Assembly: GCA_026874595.1 (NCBI GenBank)
Contig: CM049310.1
Span: 78,485,056-78,549,055 of the forward strand
Direction: 5' to 3'
Source: Sipunculus nudus
Lineage: Eukaryota > Annelida > Sipuncula > Golfingiida > Sipunculidae
DNA length: 64,000 nucleotides
Shown piece by piece: positions 1 through 11,141 of the stretch. Position 1 is the stretch's first letter, and every line of letters begins with the position of its first letter. The position numbers and the translations under genes were made by a program. The notes under the pieces were generated by a model. It worked only from the letters and a program-made list of their open reading frames with translations, ran no database searches and was not told where the DNA came from.

Positions 1-2680
1 GTTGTTGGAATGTATTCATAAGATATTCATATATGTTTCTGTTGTCTATATCATGGTTGATTGTACAGATATTATATGTTATTACTCTGTTGAAGTAATA
101 ACACTGTGGTATGCTGAATATGCAGAAAACCAACTGGGTTGCCATATGATTTTAGTACATGTGGGTACTGTTTGGGCCAGAAACCTGTGTAAACCTTAAG
201 TGTAAACTAAGGAAATAGGCGGCTGCCCATATTGCTGAATCAGCAGTTTGACCCAAAATGAGACCCAGAGTGCCTGCTATAGAATTATTATATTTATGAA
301 CCTGATGATAAGAATTGTATCATTCTGTTATGGAATATTAACCCCCAAAAGACTGTCTGGTCTGTGTCTTGCTTCACAAAATACAAGTGCTCAGGCAGGC
401 CCTAGATTAATGTAAACATTTTATAATCAAAGACCTACCTGTAGAGATATGTGGAATATTTAATAGCCATCAAAATTTATAATTTTACACAGATCTGTTT
501 CTGATAAGGCAAGTATTAAATTATGGATAACATTTCAGTTTATTGTACATGGTCAAAGATGAGAAGAAAAGAAACTAAATGTGAAGAAAAAAATGATTTA
601 GTTCAGAGGAAAGATATAAAATTTGCTAACAAAAACCTGTATGTAATTACAATAGAACCAAGTGAAAAGTGAAAACTTTGGCCCCAGGTTGGATGTGAAT
701 TTGACAGAATAAGTGTAAAATGAGTAAGATATGTATTTATAAAGTGGCGGAAAATCCATTTAAGGCATTACATGGTGGTTATCATATACATACACTTCAG
801 AAGTAGTGCTTTATACCACATACCCTGCTCAGGGATCCTTCATTATAAAACTCATCAACGCGGTTGTGCCGTAGCCATAGATCTACAGGTGAGACATTGA
901 CAAGGCCATGCAGGAGTGACTTACAGACAGTACTAATGTTATTGGATAGGAAATAACTTAGTTCATCTGGCCAGCACATTTTGTTTGCCATTTTGTTTTT
1001 AGTTATTTTTTAAGCTTTGAATTGTGGGTAGGTGAGATTTGACCTTAGGTCAGAGGTCAGATCAAACATCTTGAGTTTAAGATGCAGGCTGAAAGTATTG
1101 AATTTGGCTAAACTAAGATGGTCACTGTTATGACATCTTATTGGTTAGCAGAATAATAGACAGGTATGAATGGCCCAGCTTGAACTTTACCAAGTTTGAG
1201 GTGTATCAAGTTCTCATAAATTTACTCTTAAACTTCAGTTTAGGCATATTTTCATATGAAATTTCATCATCATGTAGTCTTTAGTTAAAACCTTTGGCTT
1301 AAATATGATCTAGTTTCAGGATAAATTTAAGTCTATGAGGGCCTTTATGGTATCCTTATGTTTATCCTTCTTGTAAATGGAATACTATTTATAACATAAC
1401 AGTTACCATAGTAGGGTTGTCACAGTGGTTACCATGGTTAAGATGTTACCATAGTGATGTCATACTGGTTACCGTGGAGTCATCACTTCACAATGGTGAC
1501 TATGGTAGTGAAGCCAAATCCCATGCTTGAACCTGAAATGAAATAATTGATGTAGCCATCAAAAATCATGAGAAAACTGAACACAAAATTCATGAAATTC
1601 CAGGTACCAAATAGAGAAAGCAGGCTTTTGTGTGTCTGAGTGCATATCTGTGATTGTACATATGAATTAATGCCACATAGTTTATTAACCGTATATAGGT
1701 AATGTAAATGTTGCTGAAAGCTTCAGTGTGTATGTATTATTGCTAATGCTAGGGTTCCCCTCTGCCTTGTTGCACTTGTGAGACTTTTTGTAGGGGAAAA
1801 AAAGCAGCTACAGGCAGGTTATGAAATTAAAAAAAGGAAGTTACTCAGCTTTAAATGATCATAACTATTGATTAACTGGACAGATGTTCTATGAATGTTT
1901 CTGGTATATTTGGGCTCATTTGATCCTTTTTGCTGATTTGTCAAATGCAAAGTCCAAAAGATTGGTAACCATACAACAGACCTCATTCATAATGTCTTAT
2001 TATGTTTTCCATGAAAAGTAACAGGTCCAGTGCCTTTATTTATGACACAGTAGATCTTAGCCATTTCAATGGAAGGTTGATTAGCCTCTTTATCCAATTA
2101 ATGTTTAATGTTTGTTTCATTTAGAACAGAAAATTGTTTATAACATGGTTTTGGTTGTATACATAAACCAGGCATTGGTTGGTTTTTGCAAGGAATGTAT
2201 GATTTTGAGGTGCTTGAACAAGTGTAGGCTGCTTTTAATACAACTACATGTCTGATTACTTTTATTTTTGTTAAGACTACTCAGTACATCTGAATATGAC
2301 ACAACTACCCATTTTGCCCAAAACATCTACACGCAAAACATGTGCATTTTCCTTGTTAAATCCTATTTCAGGAAATGCTAGGATTCCTTAATTGTACATA
2401 TAATGAAATGCACACACTCACGTATGGTGTATCCAGGAATATTACAGTTTAATATTATTTTCCTACTACATTTGAAGCTTGGTTAATATTCCCCACAATA
2501 TGCTTGTCAAATGTTGTGACAGTACCTGTATTTTACACAGTCATCATTTGAGGGCCAGCTTAATTAGCTTAATTCCTGTACCAGTAGATGTATTGGGCAT
2601 GAGCCAACAGCAAACCACATTTTAACACCAATTTATTATCAATGCTGTAAGTCAGCATCATATATTTAAACTTTCTCAGA
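1..2680. other. Noncoding stretch without recognisable gene
   Basis: No reading frame in this stretch resembles a protein I recognise, and the short open frames (around 60 codons) have random-looking composition. The DNA is AT-rich and looks like intron or intergenic sequence. The only internal structure noted is the motif cluster at 1,400-1,512, listed separately. Confidence 0.5.
1400..1512. repeat. Degenerate GTTACCATAGT motif cluster
   Basis: Four direct, imperfect copies of a motif close to GTTACCATAGT fall within about 110 bp. An inverted copy (GTGACTATGGTAG) sits at the right edge, so the ends can pair as an imperfect hairpin. The cluster is probably a decayed minisatellite. Function is unknown. 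Confidence 0.45.
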
Positions 2681-2692
2681 ATGTGGATATGT

Positions 2693-2819
2693 GAAAAGCA
2701 TTGTGGGAAATATGAAAAGCATTGTTGGATATATGAAAAGCATTGTGGGATATTTGAAGAGGATTGTGGGTTATTTTAAAAGCATTGTGGGATATTTTTA
2801 AGCATCATGGGATGTATGA
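2693..2819 (+). repeat. 21-bp tandem repeat, six units
   Basis: Six consecutive units of 18-22 bp follow the consensus GAAAAGCATTGTGGGATATT. The first three units are exactly in phase at 21 bp and the later ones drift. This is an ordinary minisatellite in noncoding DNA. Confidence 0.85.
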
Positions 2820-2839
2820 AAAGAATGATAAAATAGGTA

Positions 2840-3740
2840 AAAACTAGGGGTTTGTGATCAGTGTGTAAAGGATATCTTGGTTTTTACCAATTAGAAACTG
2901 TTGTTACTCTGCAAAACTGTAATTTTAGCAAAGCCCCTAAGAATTATTGTACGCAAATACATTTTAAGGGGTGGGCATTTTTATTAACAGTACTTGTTTT
3001 GTTATGAAAAATCGATAACCTTGGTATTAACTCAGTCTTCAGAGGGATGATGGACATCTTTTGACCATCTAAATTACATTATTTTTCCTTCCTTTTTGCA
3101 ACCAAGTATTTGCATTTGTCAGATTTAATTTATATTTTGTAAGGAAGCTTTTAAATCCCTTCCCCACTTTGCTCAGTTAAACCATTTGCATTTTGAAAGG
3201 AAGCTCCCATGAATTCATTCTCTGATTGGTCTGTTTTAATCATTTGCATATTAAAGTTCCCATATATTCCCATATGAATGGGCAGATTTTAGGCAAGTAT
3301 TCATAATGTCAAAGTTAGAGTAAGATCATGGTCCTTGAATCAAGGCTTGTTATAATGAAGTATTAGAACCCTTTATTCTCCACACAAGAAAGGCAGCAGG
3401 TGGCTGGAAATTATGAAAGTACTAATCTTGATACCTTGATTTGGAATTGTCTTACAGTATTAGATTTAGACTAATGAGGGATCATCCAGCTTCCATCTTT
3501 GGTCAATCCTAGATGTATTTTGCTTAATGTTTCAAAATGCTATTGCATGTATTTTTCCCCTGGATAATTGGTAGTATGTATCACTCTTATTGACAGCCTT
3601 TATAAACCATTGTATCATGTATGTGGTGCAGTTCATCCTTAATTTTGAAGATCACATTGCCTTGTCAATCAAATATACATACTGGTCAAGCTCCATGGTT
3701 ATTTTCAGATCATGGCAATGTTATGTATAAGAATTAGAAA
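2840..3740. other. Noncoding, no gene seen
   Basis: There is no supported coding region. Between 3,110 and 3,270 a loose direct repeat with ATTTGCAT and AAGGAAGCT motifs occurs two to three times, which may be an old duplication. Confidence 0.4.
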
Positions 3741-3758
3741 AGCACTCAGAGAGCACAG

Positions 3759-3924
3759 ACCTCCACCAAGGCAGCTCATTACCCCAATATGGCATTGTCC
3801 GATATGCAGCATTTTTCCATCAGAAAATTCCAGGGTCCAGATGGTGATCGGTCACCCCCAAATTTAATCAATTATTCATTGTATTATTGCTGAGCTATCC
3901 TGAAAATTTCACCTCGGCGGAGGT
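3759..3924. mobile_element. Small inverted-repeat element (ACCTCCRCCRAG ends)
   Basis: The segment begins ACCTCCACCAAG (3,759-3,770) and ends CTCGGCGGAGGT (3,913-3,924). These are imperfect inverted copies of one another about 166 bp apart. The interior, with a CAGGGTCCAGATGGTGATC core, resembles a short interspersed repeat I recall from several animal genomes, but I cannot name the family. Its size and inverted ends suggest a MITE-like unit. No clear target duplication was found. Confidence 0.5.
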
Positions 3925-3978
3925 AAAAATGTGTAAGGCCATATACCTATGCTGCACACATCACTTTGGGGTCTTAGC

Positions 3979-3995
3979 CTCCCCCCCCCCCCCCC
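3979..3995. repeat. Poly(C) run
   Basis: A near-pure cytosine run of at least 15 bases. Similar runs occur at 7,701 (G), 8,639, 13,096, 26,840, 31,734 and 37,694, so homopolymeric C/G is frequent in this window. Confidence 0.9.
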
Positions 3996-4357
3996 ATACA
4001 TAAAACAAAGTGTTAAAAAAAAGTTAAATTAGGGAGGAATAAAATAAATGACATTATACAGAAACACCTTACCATATATTGACAGGATATGCCAAATATT
4101 GATTACTTTTGACAGGTAAATAAAAATGTGTGCAACAGAAAAATTTGTACGTAAAATAAGTTCTGTTTCTCAGGATGACCTATCTATCATACAAAAAAAA
4201 ATCTTTAATATGTGAGCGATTCATTTTGGGCAGGAGGTAAAGATGTATTTCAGGCTGATCAAAATGAATGTTATTTCTTTTAAAACTCTCTCTGATGATA
4301 ATAGGAAGCACACAGTTTGATCATAGGAATAACCACTTGTGACAGTTTTCTGGCTTA

Positions 4358-4579
4358 ACCAAATCTGCTGTTGTTGTTTGCCCGGAGACATCGTGTATGT
4401 ATCAAAGCTTACATGTAGGATCAGTGCTTTTCTATGCTAACTCTGCTGTGAAACCAGATAGCGGTTTAAAACCTGCCAGTGATGATGCAAGATTCTCTCA
4501 GATGATCAGTCAAATAGCCAAAGTGACTGGCATGATTAATTTGCCAAAAGTATATATAAACAAGGCCAGAAACAATTAG
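4358..4579 (+). CDS. Possible terminal exon, unidentified protein
   Basis: An open frame of about 75 codons runs to the TAG ending at 4,579. It carries a balanced-composition C-terminal peptide (motifs PDSGLKP and TGMINLPKVY) that looks more protein-like than the other short frames in the first 10 kb. I do not recognise the protein. If it is a last exon, the splice acceptor would lie upstream near 4,340-4,385, where the DNA is pyrimidine-rich but lacks a convincing acceptor. The following 2.8 kb has no gene and ends in an AATAAA signal near 7,432, which would fit a long 3' UTR. A chance frame is almost equally likely. Confidence 0.2.
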   Translation, partial: TKSAVVVCPETSCMYQSLHVGSVLFYANSAVKPDSGLKPASDDARFSQMISQIAKVTGMINLPKVYINKARNN

Positions 4580-7445
4580 ATAAACTCATGATGCTGCCAC
4601 GATGTCAGTATATGATCTTAAGGAATTGAATGTTCTGACAGTTTATATTACCAATTATGATGTGAATTTGTTTGTTTTGATATATCCTCTCTCAGCCATT
4701 GAGAAAATGGTAGTTGTCATGTTTATTTTTAATTGTCTGCGTATGGTCTAAAACTTATATCTTTGTTAAGGATTGAGAAATATTGAATTGTAGAAATATT
4801 ATTCAAAATAAGTCTTCTTTCATTCATAAATATGCATCATAAATGGGCTATGATAACTATTATGTAGATTCGGTAAATTAAGAAAATACATGGAAAGCCC
4901 ACAGTATTAAAAATCCCACAAGTTTTGAATCTACATTAACTTAATGATTTTTAAATGTATTACGGACAGAATCAGTTTCTCCGCTTGATGGTTTTCAATA
5001 GATTACTATGTTCACACTTTATCCATTCATATTTTGCATAATATTAACCTGTAAGGTCAATAATATCAACCTACCAGTGTATGCCAGTACTATGAATATA
5101 CTCAAATGTGTAATAACTATATTTTGTTAAAGTCACGCATCTGTTAGAAGTACAGGCATGGGTGACTTGCAGTGCAATATCAATTAACACTTTGTGTATA
5201 TATGCGATTAAAACAATACCTGCTCCTCATGGTGACAGAAAGAAAGTGTGTGCACACTTTTTACTTGTATGCTTTTGTAGACAAAGTATTTCTGCACAAA
5301 ATTTTAGATATCACTGTGACAAAGATCCTTTCTTGCACCGATTGGTCATTCATTGGGTCAAATCCAGAAATGGTGAACGAACCCTTATTTATAGTTTTAC
5401 TATTAACAAATGCAATGCTGTAATTCGGCTGTTTAATTTGTTTACACTGTATATGTTTGAGATGTGGTACCCGCTTGTGCTTGTATGAATATTTGTATTG
5501 TATACTTGCTGCTTAATCGGCAGTGTGTAGACTGGTATGTCTGTGTTTAAAAATCGCAGTATAATGTCATGGGAGCACAAATGACTGGTACGTGCTCATT
5601 AAATAAATAACAGGGGTGACTGTTTTGTGCACAGAGGGCATAAACAACAGTTAAAGTGTATTAACATGTATTTAAAGCCACATGTATGATTATTGTTAAG
5701 ATACTTATAAACACTAGATTACATTAACCTTCCATTCTGATGGAATAAAAAAATGTCCATGGGCACAGCTCTTGAAGCTTTATTGCAGCAACGGAAAGAT
5801 TGTAATGTTAACAAGAGTTGGAGCTAAACTTGAAGTTTTTTTCCACTTAATCCAATTCTTGTGTTTTGTTAATGGAATTTATACTATTGGGAGTTTGAAT
5901 GAAAAGTTAATTACATAATCACAGGCAAAGCTCCTCGATAAGTTTTGTCTGTGAAGTTACCGTACATGACCACTGTGGTCTGATGTGGATTCATTCGCAT
6001 ACTACCGATCGTACCTGTTACAGTGCTTATTTTTACATATTTAACATAAACATTAATGTTCCAGTAATCTTAACAATGTCACTTTTCCAGTGAGGCTGAC
6101 AGACTGTTGGCTGTAGAATAGTGGATCTGTTCATGACTGCATTAATGCTTTACCTACAGTTATTTTTATCATCTTTTCTCTGTTGTTTATTAGAGACTTG
6201 GCAGACCTATTTAGCAGCTGTTTAAAGAGTTCATTATTATTAGCTGTGGTTTGTAAAGAGTTAATTGTCACCAAGCAAAGTATATTAAAATTCATTTTTT
6301 CCTTATAGATTTGTAGAGACCAATCAGTACTAAATGATTTGTCATGTGACTTGATATGGCCACACAACAACAAAAAATCCTTGCTGGACTATGTGAAATA
6401 AATGTGAGCTTGTGAATTTTAATTTTCTTGTTGAGACAAGAGATGTGAAATTTAGCAGGCTTGCCAGAAAGTATACAAAAGTTTGCTTCAGTTACTGAAA
6501 TGGCGCATATAATCAACACAAAATTTCATCCATTTTCAATATCTTTGAGAATTCTTTAAAGGCATTGAGGCAATAGCACAAGTTACCAACATTACAGAGG
6601 AGGTTATCCTCAATCCCCTCACATAAACCCATTAAATAACCAGGAAAAATGATTCCACAGAAAAAAAAATTGTTTGGCCTTATATGTGATAAATCAGTGA
6701 CTTGATAATGGTTTAAATTCAAAAACATTTGATTTGTTGCTGTAAATATACACGCAGAGGTCAGAAGAAAAGGTTGGGACTGAGGTATATGAAATTATAA
6801 TATAATTCCCAGTTGATCAATGTTAATACCAATGTTCCCTGGTGTTTGACCAGTTTAGGATCATGATTGGACAACTAGATTAGCCAATGAAAAAGTGGAA
6901 AAGATATTGGTTGGTGTAGTGAACAAAATATGAAATTCTTATTTGCTCTGCCTGTACTTTAAGACCCCTCACATGCCTGTGAAATGAAATATTATGAACT
7001 GAATATGTATCTTTCCTCTCTTATTATTTGGTACATATAATTCAAGAGGTCAAAACAAGGTATATGTTTGTTTTCATTTTGCTCTTGTTAAGAACCTGTT
7101 GAGAAAATAGAATTTGTGGAAACGAAAATAAAGAGACAAATCTCTATGAAATTTCAGCATTTTGTTTAGTTTTACTACATGCTGTATGGACGCATGTGGT
7201 ATCTTCAGGCTCTTATTCTTGTCTGGTCCGAAGCACAAAAATCAGGTAGATACATATCTTTGTCTACGGTAGGCCGCGGGTAGAAGGTAGGACAGCGGTG
7301 TAACTAAGTCTGATATATATACACTGATTACTGGAAACAAGTGCTCATGTTACTTAAATCTATGTAAATATATAAAAAATACCAGGTGTGACTGGTTCAG
7401 ATGACATGTGCTTTATACATGTACATGTGACAATAAAATTGTAAC
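4580..7445. other. Noncoding; possible 3' UTR
   Basis: There are no convincing coding frames. The longest (5,162-5,488, about 108 codons) has unstructured composition and overlaps another frame of similar length. The stretch is low in recognisable repeats, unlike the rest of the window, and stops at a candidate polyadenylation signal. A 3' UTR or intron is plausible but unproven. Confidence 0.3.
7432..7437 (+). promoter_or_regulatory. Candidate poly(A) signal AATAAA
   Basis: A canonical AATAAA is followed within about 15 bases by a short T-rich/CA context. It could end a transcript from the left, but the hexamer alone is weak evidence in AT-rich DNA. Confidence 0.25.
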
Positions 7446-7700
7446 AAGACTTACTTCATGGTCATTTGTCTGTTTTGTTTGTCTGACAAGTAAAAAACTG
7501 CCCGATGTAGTGATACCCCTAAGCTGATTCTTCCTCTGAGGAAGACTTGGGCAGTAACGATACATAGTCCAACGGTATTGATACATAATGCATTATTTCT
7601 GCCTGATTATAAATACACGTTATGATACATATAATTTATATTAGAGTTCACATCCCTAGTCAATACTCTTCTTTGTTCAATAATGATAAATAAAGAAACT

Positions 7701-7715
7701 GGGGGGGGGGGGGGG
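7701..7715. repeat. Poly(G) run
   Basis: Fifteen consecutive guanines lie just left of the GAGTCC-rich patch. Confidence 0.9.
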
Positions 7716-7734
7716 TGGAACTATCTTGTCCAGA

Positions 7735-8125
7735 CCATCCGAGTCTTGAGTGCAAGTCTGAGTCTTTACGTTCAGGTCCAAGTCCATCCCCGAGTCCAAT
7801 AAAAATTTCTTTGTAAAAAAATTTTTAATAGAACATACATTTAGCTCCCGATACAGATCTAAAGCTTGGTATATACAGTTTCTTTGTAATATTCATTTAG
7901 TAGTTCGCACCCATATAAAATACAACATGATATGATATGTGACAGAGCGTCCCTTCTGCTGGACTCCAGATGAATTGGCCTGACTTCTTAAGTCCTTACC
8001 AAGTGCATGTCCCAGAACAGGATGCTCGAGTCCGAGTCCAGGATACTCTAGTCATAAGTCCGTAAAAAAGTGGGCTCAAGTCCGGACTCGAGTCCTGCAT
8101 CATACTGATTTACAAGTCCACTAGT
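7735..8125. repeat. GAGTCC-rich repeat, probable MITE remnant
   Basis: Variants of GAGTCC/AAGTCC (CGAGTCC, GAGTCTTGAGT, CTCGAGTCCGAGTCC) occur more than ten times, concentrated at the two ends (7,735-7,800 and 8,010-8,125). This subterminal clustering is typical of small nonautonomous DNA transposons, especially hAT-like ones. No matching ends or target duplication could be fixed by eye. Confidence 0.35.
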
Positions 8126-9300
8126 GAATCATTCCAGCCTTACATCATACCGGTTATAAGTGTGTAGGAATTCAGGATGTTACCCTGCTGCTACAGACCA
8201 TCTGCTGTAGCCTTATCAGAAAATCCTGGGTTGCCAGCAGTCAATTGTAAAAGAATTTACTGTCGGACTTTCTGTTGGTTTTAATGATAACTAAAATTAT
8301 AAAACAAGTAGCATTTGGTCTCCATTTCTTCCTTTTACAGCTTGCAAGTGTTGACTACAAATATAAATTTGAAAACAAATCTGCATACAGATCAGAACCG
8401 GAATACAAAAAACAAGGAATATTATATATGAATTGACTGAATGCTCTCTTTTTAAGCAAGGGATGCCAAACCCTTTTAACTTGATATTTAGCTAGTGACC
8501 ATAGCTCTCTCAACATTCATTGGAATTTTCCATGACTCCCTAAACACTACAGAAACATACTTTCAGTTAAATCCCCAGATGTTTCTTTAAATGTTGGCAA
8601 CCTGTTATTCCTTTCCCAAGACAGAGGTAATTTCACAACCCCCCCCCCCCCCCCCACTGGATATCAGCAACTTTATAGGAATTTTCAGCCAGAAATATAA
8701 GAAAAATCTCTGGATTCACTGCACAATCTTGTTTTACTTGGTTACTTAAAGAAGATAATTCTAGTAGGGTTAAGATTTACTAACATACAAAGCTGTCATG
8801 AAACACTTGAGAACTAAGAAATAATCCCTTCACCAATCATCTTTGGGCCAGAGGTGCTCAACTGCATGGCCAAATAATGCATGAGGGTAGTATGTCTGTG
8901 AGTAGGATGAAGGTAATGTGTTTTTTATACACAGCAGCACCTCAGGATCAGCTATGTCATGGCTCATACAAACACACTTGAAAACGACGAAATAGCCGTT
9001 GAAAATGATGAAATAATTGACCACAGTCACTTATCCTGTTGCTGCACCAGGTTATGAAAATAGTGTACAGAGTGAACTATCATGACAAATATTTCAGATA
9101 CAAGTTTTACTAGAGGTTTTAACTAAATAAGTTGAAAAAAACATGCACATGATGGGTACAGCTGATTTTTGTGCAACTAGAGAATGCCTCTTTAACATGA
9201 CTGCATCATTTACATGCACATTTGTACAAATAAATCAGAATTTTTTCAACAAGCAAATTCACAGAATTTATGTCTTCTGCTAATGCCTCTTGCTATTTTA
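8126..9300. other. Noncoding, no gene seen
   Basis: No supported coding region. It contains a 17-base poly(C) run at 8,639-8,655. Confidence 0.4.
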
Positions 9301-9304
9301 GCTT

Positions 9305-9660
9305 CAATATGTTTTAGTTTTTATTTTTCCCTGAAGATGTCTCCACATGTCCTGGTGCCTCTGTTTTAGTTTTCATTGTCCCCTGAAGATGTCTCTACAT
9401 GTCATAATTTTTTTGTGAATTGGGAACATAAGGGAAAAGTTTGTTTGTTTTGGGGCTGGTGTTTATAAATTTTCAGACAGACACTCCAAAACCAATCCCA
9501 CCCAAGGTATGCATGAAAGCAATCACTGACCCAGATTTGAATGAAATCGGATAATATTAAGGAAAGTTATCACATGGAAACAAAAAAAAACATTACAGAC
9601 AGACAGACAAACCCAAATCAATGTCCCCTGGTTCCGCGGAACAATAATAACAGGTCTGTA
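9305..9660. repeat. Dispersed repeat fragment with local duplication
   Basis: A block of about 40 bp containing CCCTGAAGATGTCTC is duplicated at about 9,310-9,350 and 9,364-9,404. Further right is an ACAGACAGACA stretch and the palindrome GTTCCGCGGAAC (near 9,632). The layout suggests a decayed nonautonomous repeat, with family unknown. Confidence 0.35.
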
Positions 9661-10270
9661 TAACCAATTATACAGTGTTAACAGTTATATTGGAAACAAT
9701 TATGCCGTGAAAAAAAATATAGGAGAAAATAGGAGATTACGGTCTAAATGCTGGAAAATATAGAAAATTATAGGAGACCTATTTTTCATGAAAATATAGG
9801 AAATACAGAATTCAGTGGAAGCCCTGTATTAGCCCCTGGTACACCACAATTCAAAGCCCTTTGCACACACAATGTAACATAAATAAAACAACTTGTCATT
9901 GGTGATTAATTTTGCCAACTAATCTGTTCTCCTCTTTTGGTGTTAATTTTGACACCTTGCCTGTTATTAAGTAAACAGTGTGGCTAATATTCACACCTGC
10001 ATATTGAATAAATGGTACTTCATAACGCCATTAATAGTTTGTGTCTCTCCAACTTAAATATGCAAACTTCTGCAAAATCCTCATCAAACAAAAGATAGGG
10101 CTGATAATTGGACATGAATCACTTAGCATCTGGTATCATCTGCTGTTAATTTAGAATAAAAAAACAGTTTACATTTGTGGAACTGTAATCATGACACACA
10201 GAGGTGGTGATAAAAAGCATCCTTTGAACACCTGTTTGGTTGAAAGCATTCAAGTATTGTGGTTTGCTAC
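9661..10270. other. Noncoding, no gene seen
   Basis: AT-rich with no coding support. TATAGGAGAAAATAGG-like motifs recur around 9,715-9,790. Confidence 0.4.
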
Positions 10271-10271
10271 T

Positions 10272-11050
10272 TTAGCTCAGCTGACTATAAGTCATCTAGC
10301 TGAGCTACAGTGATGGTTCTTTGTTCATTGTCCATCTGTACATTAATGGGGCAAGTTTTGAAACTGTTGAACCTGCAAATCCAAAGTGTGACATACAGTT
10401 AAATGTCCTGAAGTTCTCTGACCAAACCCAAAAATGGGTCACTGGGACAATGTTCCTTTGAAAGATTAAGGAAAAACATCAATGTTCATAAGAAAACCTA
10501 TTGTTACACTTCAAAGACTGAATAATTTAAAAGCCACTTTTCTGTTTTTGTTCATACTTGGTATAATGATTCCTCCATATATTTCCTATGTGTGTGCTAA
10601 ATATAATATCACTATTACCTAATATGTAGTTTTTATGGAATGGAATTTTAGGTACATTATCAAAACAAGAATACAAGGATACAACTTAATTCATCAAGAT
10701 TTAATAGCATGCCAGAAATTAGATCAGAATTTTGTAAATGTATTAACATGAATATTGAATCAGTATCTTTAATTTTTCACAAATTTGACCTTGACACCTT
10801 TTTTCCTATAAGCACTGTTGATTTAATTTCACAGCATATATACAAATATGGATTGAATCTTTTTTAAAATGTAAAATTTGAAGAAATTGGTGAAAAAGTG
10901 TTGCATTTATCCAAGTTTTCATACACCATGTCAGGTATTGTTTACATCAAGCCTACCCATGGCCAGTACAGCGGTTAGCACTGAGTGCTGCAGCCCTCAC
11001 CTCCCCACGCTGTCATGTAACTTGCTGCACTCCACTCAGCTGAGCTAGGC
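10272..11050 (+). mobile_element. CAGCTGAGCT-family element, copy 1
   Basis: Starts with TTAGCTCAGCTGACTATAAG, which is shared (as its reverse complement) with the edge of the copy ending at 60,725. The interior (GGGTCACTGGGACAATGTTCC, then CTTTGAAAGATTAAGG) aligns by eye with 55,780-55,830 and with the complement of 60,500-60,560. A second block at about 10,800-10,880 aligns with 56,205-56,290. There is no open frame. It is a noncoding interspersed element of about 0.75-0.85 kb with both ends rich in CAGCTGAGC. The right end has diverged from the other copies. Confidence 0.6.
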
Positions 11051-11141
11051 TTCCCCTCTTGCCCCACCTTTTCTATGGACAGGATGCATGAAAAAAGTTA
11101 AATGTTATAATTTTCTGTGTTTAACTCATTGAATATTATTT

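Noticed and set aside
5162-5488. 108-codon open frame as a small protein gene
   Set aside because: Overlaps another frame of similar length, composition looks random, no start context or homologue recognised.
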